From NCBI GenBank assembly GCA_023249255.1, contig JAHFCY010000198.1, positions 1-6,093 on the forward strand: a DNA stretch of 6,093 nt, in the 5' to 3' direction. Shown here one piece after another: positions 5,789 to 6,093 of this stretch. A program made the position numbers and the translations under genes. The stretch is from Candidatus Lindowiibacteriota bacterium (GTDB lineage Bacteria > Lindowbacteria > 2-12-FULL-62-27). The stretch's first letter is position 1. Every line of letters begins with the position of its first letter. The notes below the pieces were generated by a model. That model saw only the letters and a program-made list of their open reading frames with translations, was not told the origin of the DNA and made no database searches.

Positions 5789-6093
5789 ATGGAGGATCAC
5801 GGTCGGCTCAAAGTGTTTGTCATTCACGGACGCGGCGCGACGCCCCGGTACCCGGACGCGCCGGAAGAAGGCGGCGACCTGGACACGGTCAGCTCCAACG
5901 TGTTTTACGGCGCGTGGGCCAACGCGATTGGGGCGCCGTACGAATTCGCGTTCGTCCAGTATCATGAGGGCCTCTTGAGAACGCTCGGCGATTACGAAAA
6001 CGCCGATATTTACATTCCCGATCTGCCCATCGATACCGTTCCCGATCTCGAAGGCGACGTCCGGGAACTGTCGCGCCGGGGATGCCGGGTCGT
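5789..6093 (+). CDS. Unrecognised protein, N-terminal 101 residues (gene runs off the right edge)
   Basis: A frame opens at ATG 5789 and stays open to the window end, giving 101 full codons. I do not recognise the family. The protein begins with a short charged stretch and then a beta-strand KVFVIHGRG (8-16), followed by an acidic loop (PDAPEEGGDLD, 22-32), a second strand EFAFVQYHEG (52-61), and ADIYIPDLPID (72-82), where Asp and Pro punctuate a third strand. RELSRRGCRVV (92 to the edge) looks like a helix leading into a further strand. The pattern fits an alpha/beta cytoplasmic protein without signal peptide or membrane segment. The start is supported by its position just before the first strand and by the divergent spacer. 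The ribosome site is weak (GAAAG a few bases upstream), and a GTG at 5813 is an alternative start. Codon-position composition resembles the neighbouring genes. Nothing visible decides its function. Confidence 0.7.
   Translation, partial: MEDHGRLKVFVIHGRGATPRYPDAPEEGGDLDTVSSNVFYGAWANAIGAPYEFAFVQYHEGLLRTLGDYENADIYIPDLPIDTVPDLEGDVRELSRRGCRV

Noticed and set aside
5685-5978. Plus-strand frame covering the divergent spacer and the start of the right-edge gene
   Set aside because: It overlaps the reductase start antisense and competes with the frame at 5789. Its product is Arg/Thr/Ser-rich without secondary-structure pattern, while the 5789 frame reads as a folded alpha/beta protein.
1-6093. Mobile element, CRISPR array, tRNA or rRNA, or phage-related cassette
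   Set aside because: I found no direct-repeat array, terminal inverted repeats, transposase or integrase motifs, tRNA-like cloverleaf or rRNA-like sequence. Composition looks even across the window.

Overview
The window is a gene-dense, GC-rich stretch (roughly 60% G+C by eye) of a bacterial chromosome with almost no non-coding DNA. I see six protein genes: two cut by the window edges and four complete. There are no RNA genes, CRISPR arrays, insertion sequences or long repeats. The content points to a diderm bacterium. It has an O-antigen ligase/polymerase-type membrane protein and a secreted SpoIID-type peptidoglycan enzyme, and no other sporulation gene is in view. The host lineage cannot be named from this sequence alone. 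An uncultured diderm phylum is plausible, but that is inference.

Layout. On the + strand, positions 1-97 hold the C-terminal end of a folylpolyglutamate/dihydrofolate synthase (FolC). Its stop overlaps the start of a SpoIID-domain protein (94-1437) in an ATGA junction. After a 7-base gap comes a membrane-anchored alpha/beta hydrolase (1445-2380). These three look like one co-transcribed unit entering from the left. This unit meets a minus-strand unit tail to tail: the two stop codons share the palindrome TTAA at 2377-2380.

The minus-strand unit, read from right to left, is a pteridine-reductase-like short-chain dehydrogenase (5755 to 5012), a 103-base gap, and then an 843-residue O-antigen ligase/Wzy-like multi-pass protein with a long TPR-type C-terminal tail (4908 to 2377). 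A 33-base divergent spacer with a TATAAT element separates the reductase from an unrecognised plus-strand gene that starts at 5789 and runs off the right edge.

How the genes may work together. Two themes recur: folate/pterin metabolism (FolC and the PTR1/FolM-like reductase) and the cell envelope (SpoIID glycan-strand processing, an envelope-facing hydrolase and a glycan ligase/polymerase). The two folate-related genes are on opposite strands and not adjacent, so a functional link between them is only suggestive. I found no convincing new defence, mobile or RNA-based system. The points most worth following are the Asp-Tyr-Lys catalytic triad of the reductase, the ligase-TPR architecture, the SpoIID-hydrolase pair and the unidentified gene at the right edge.
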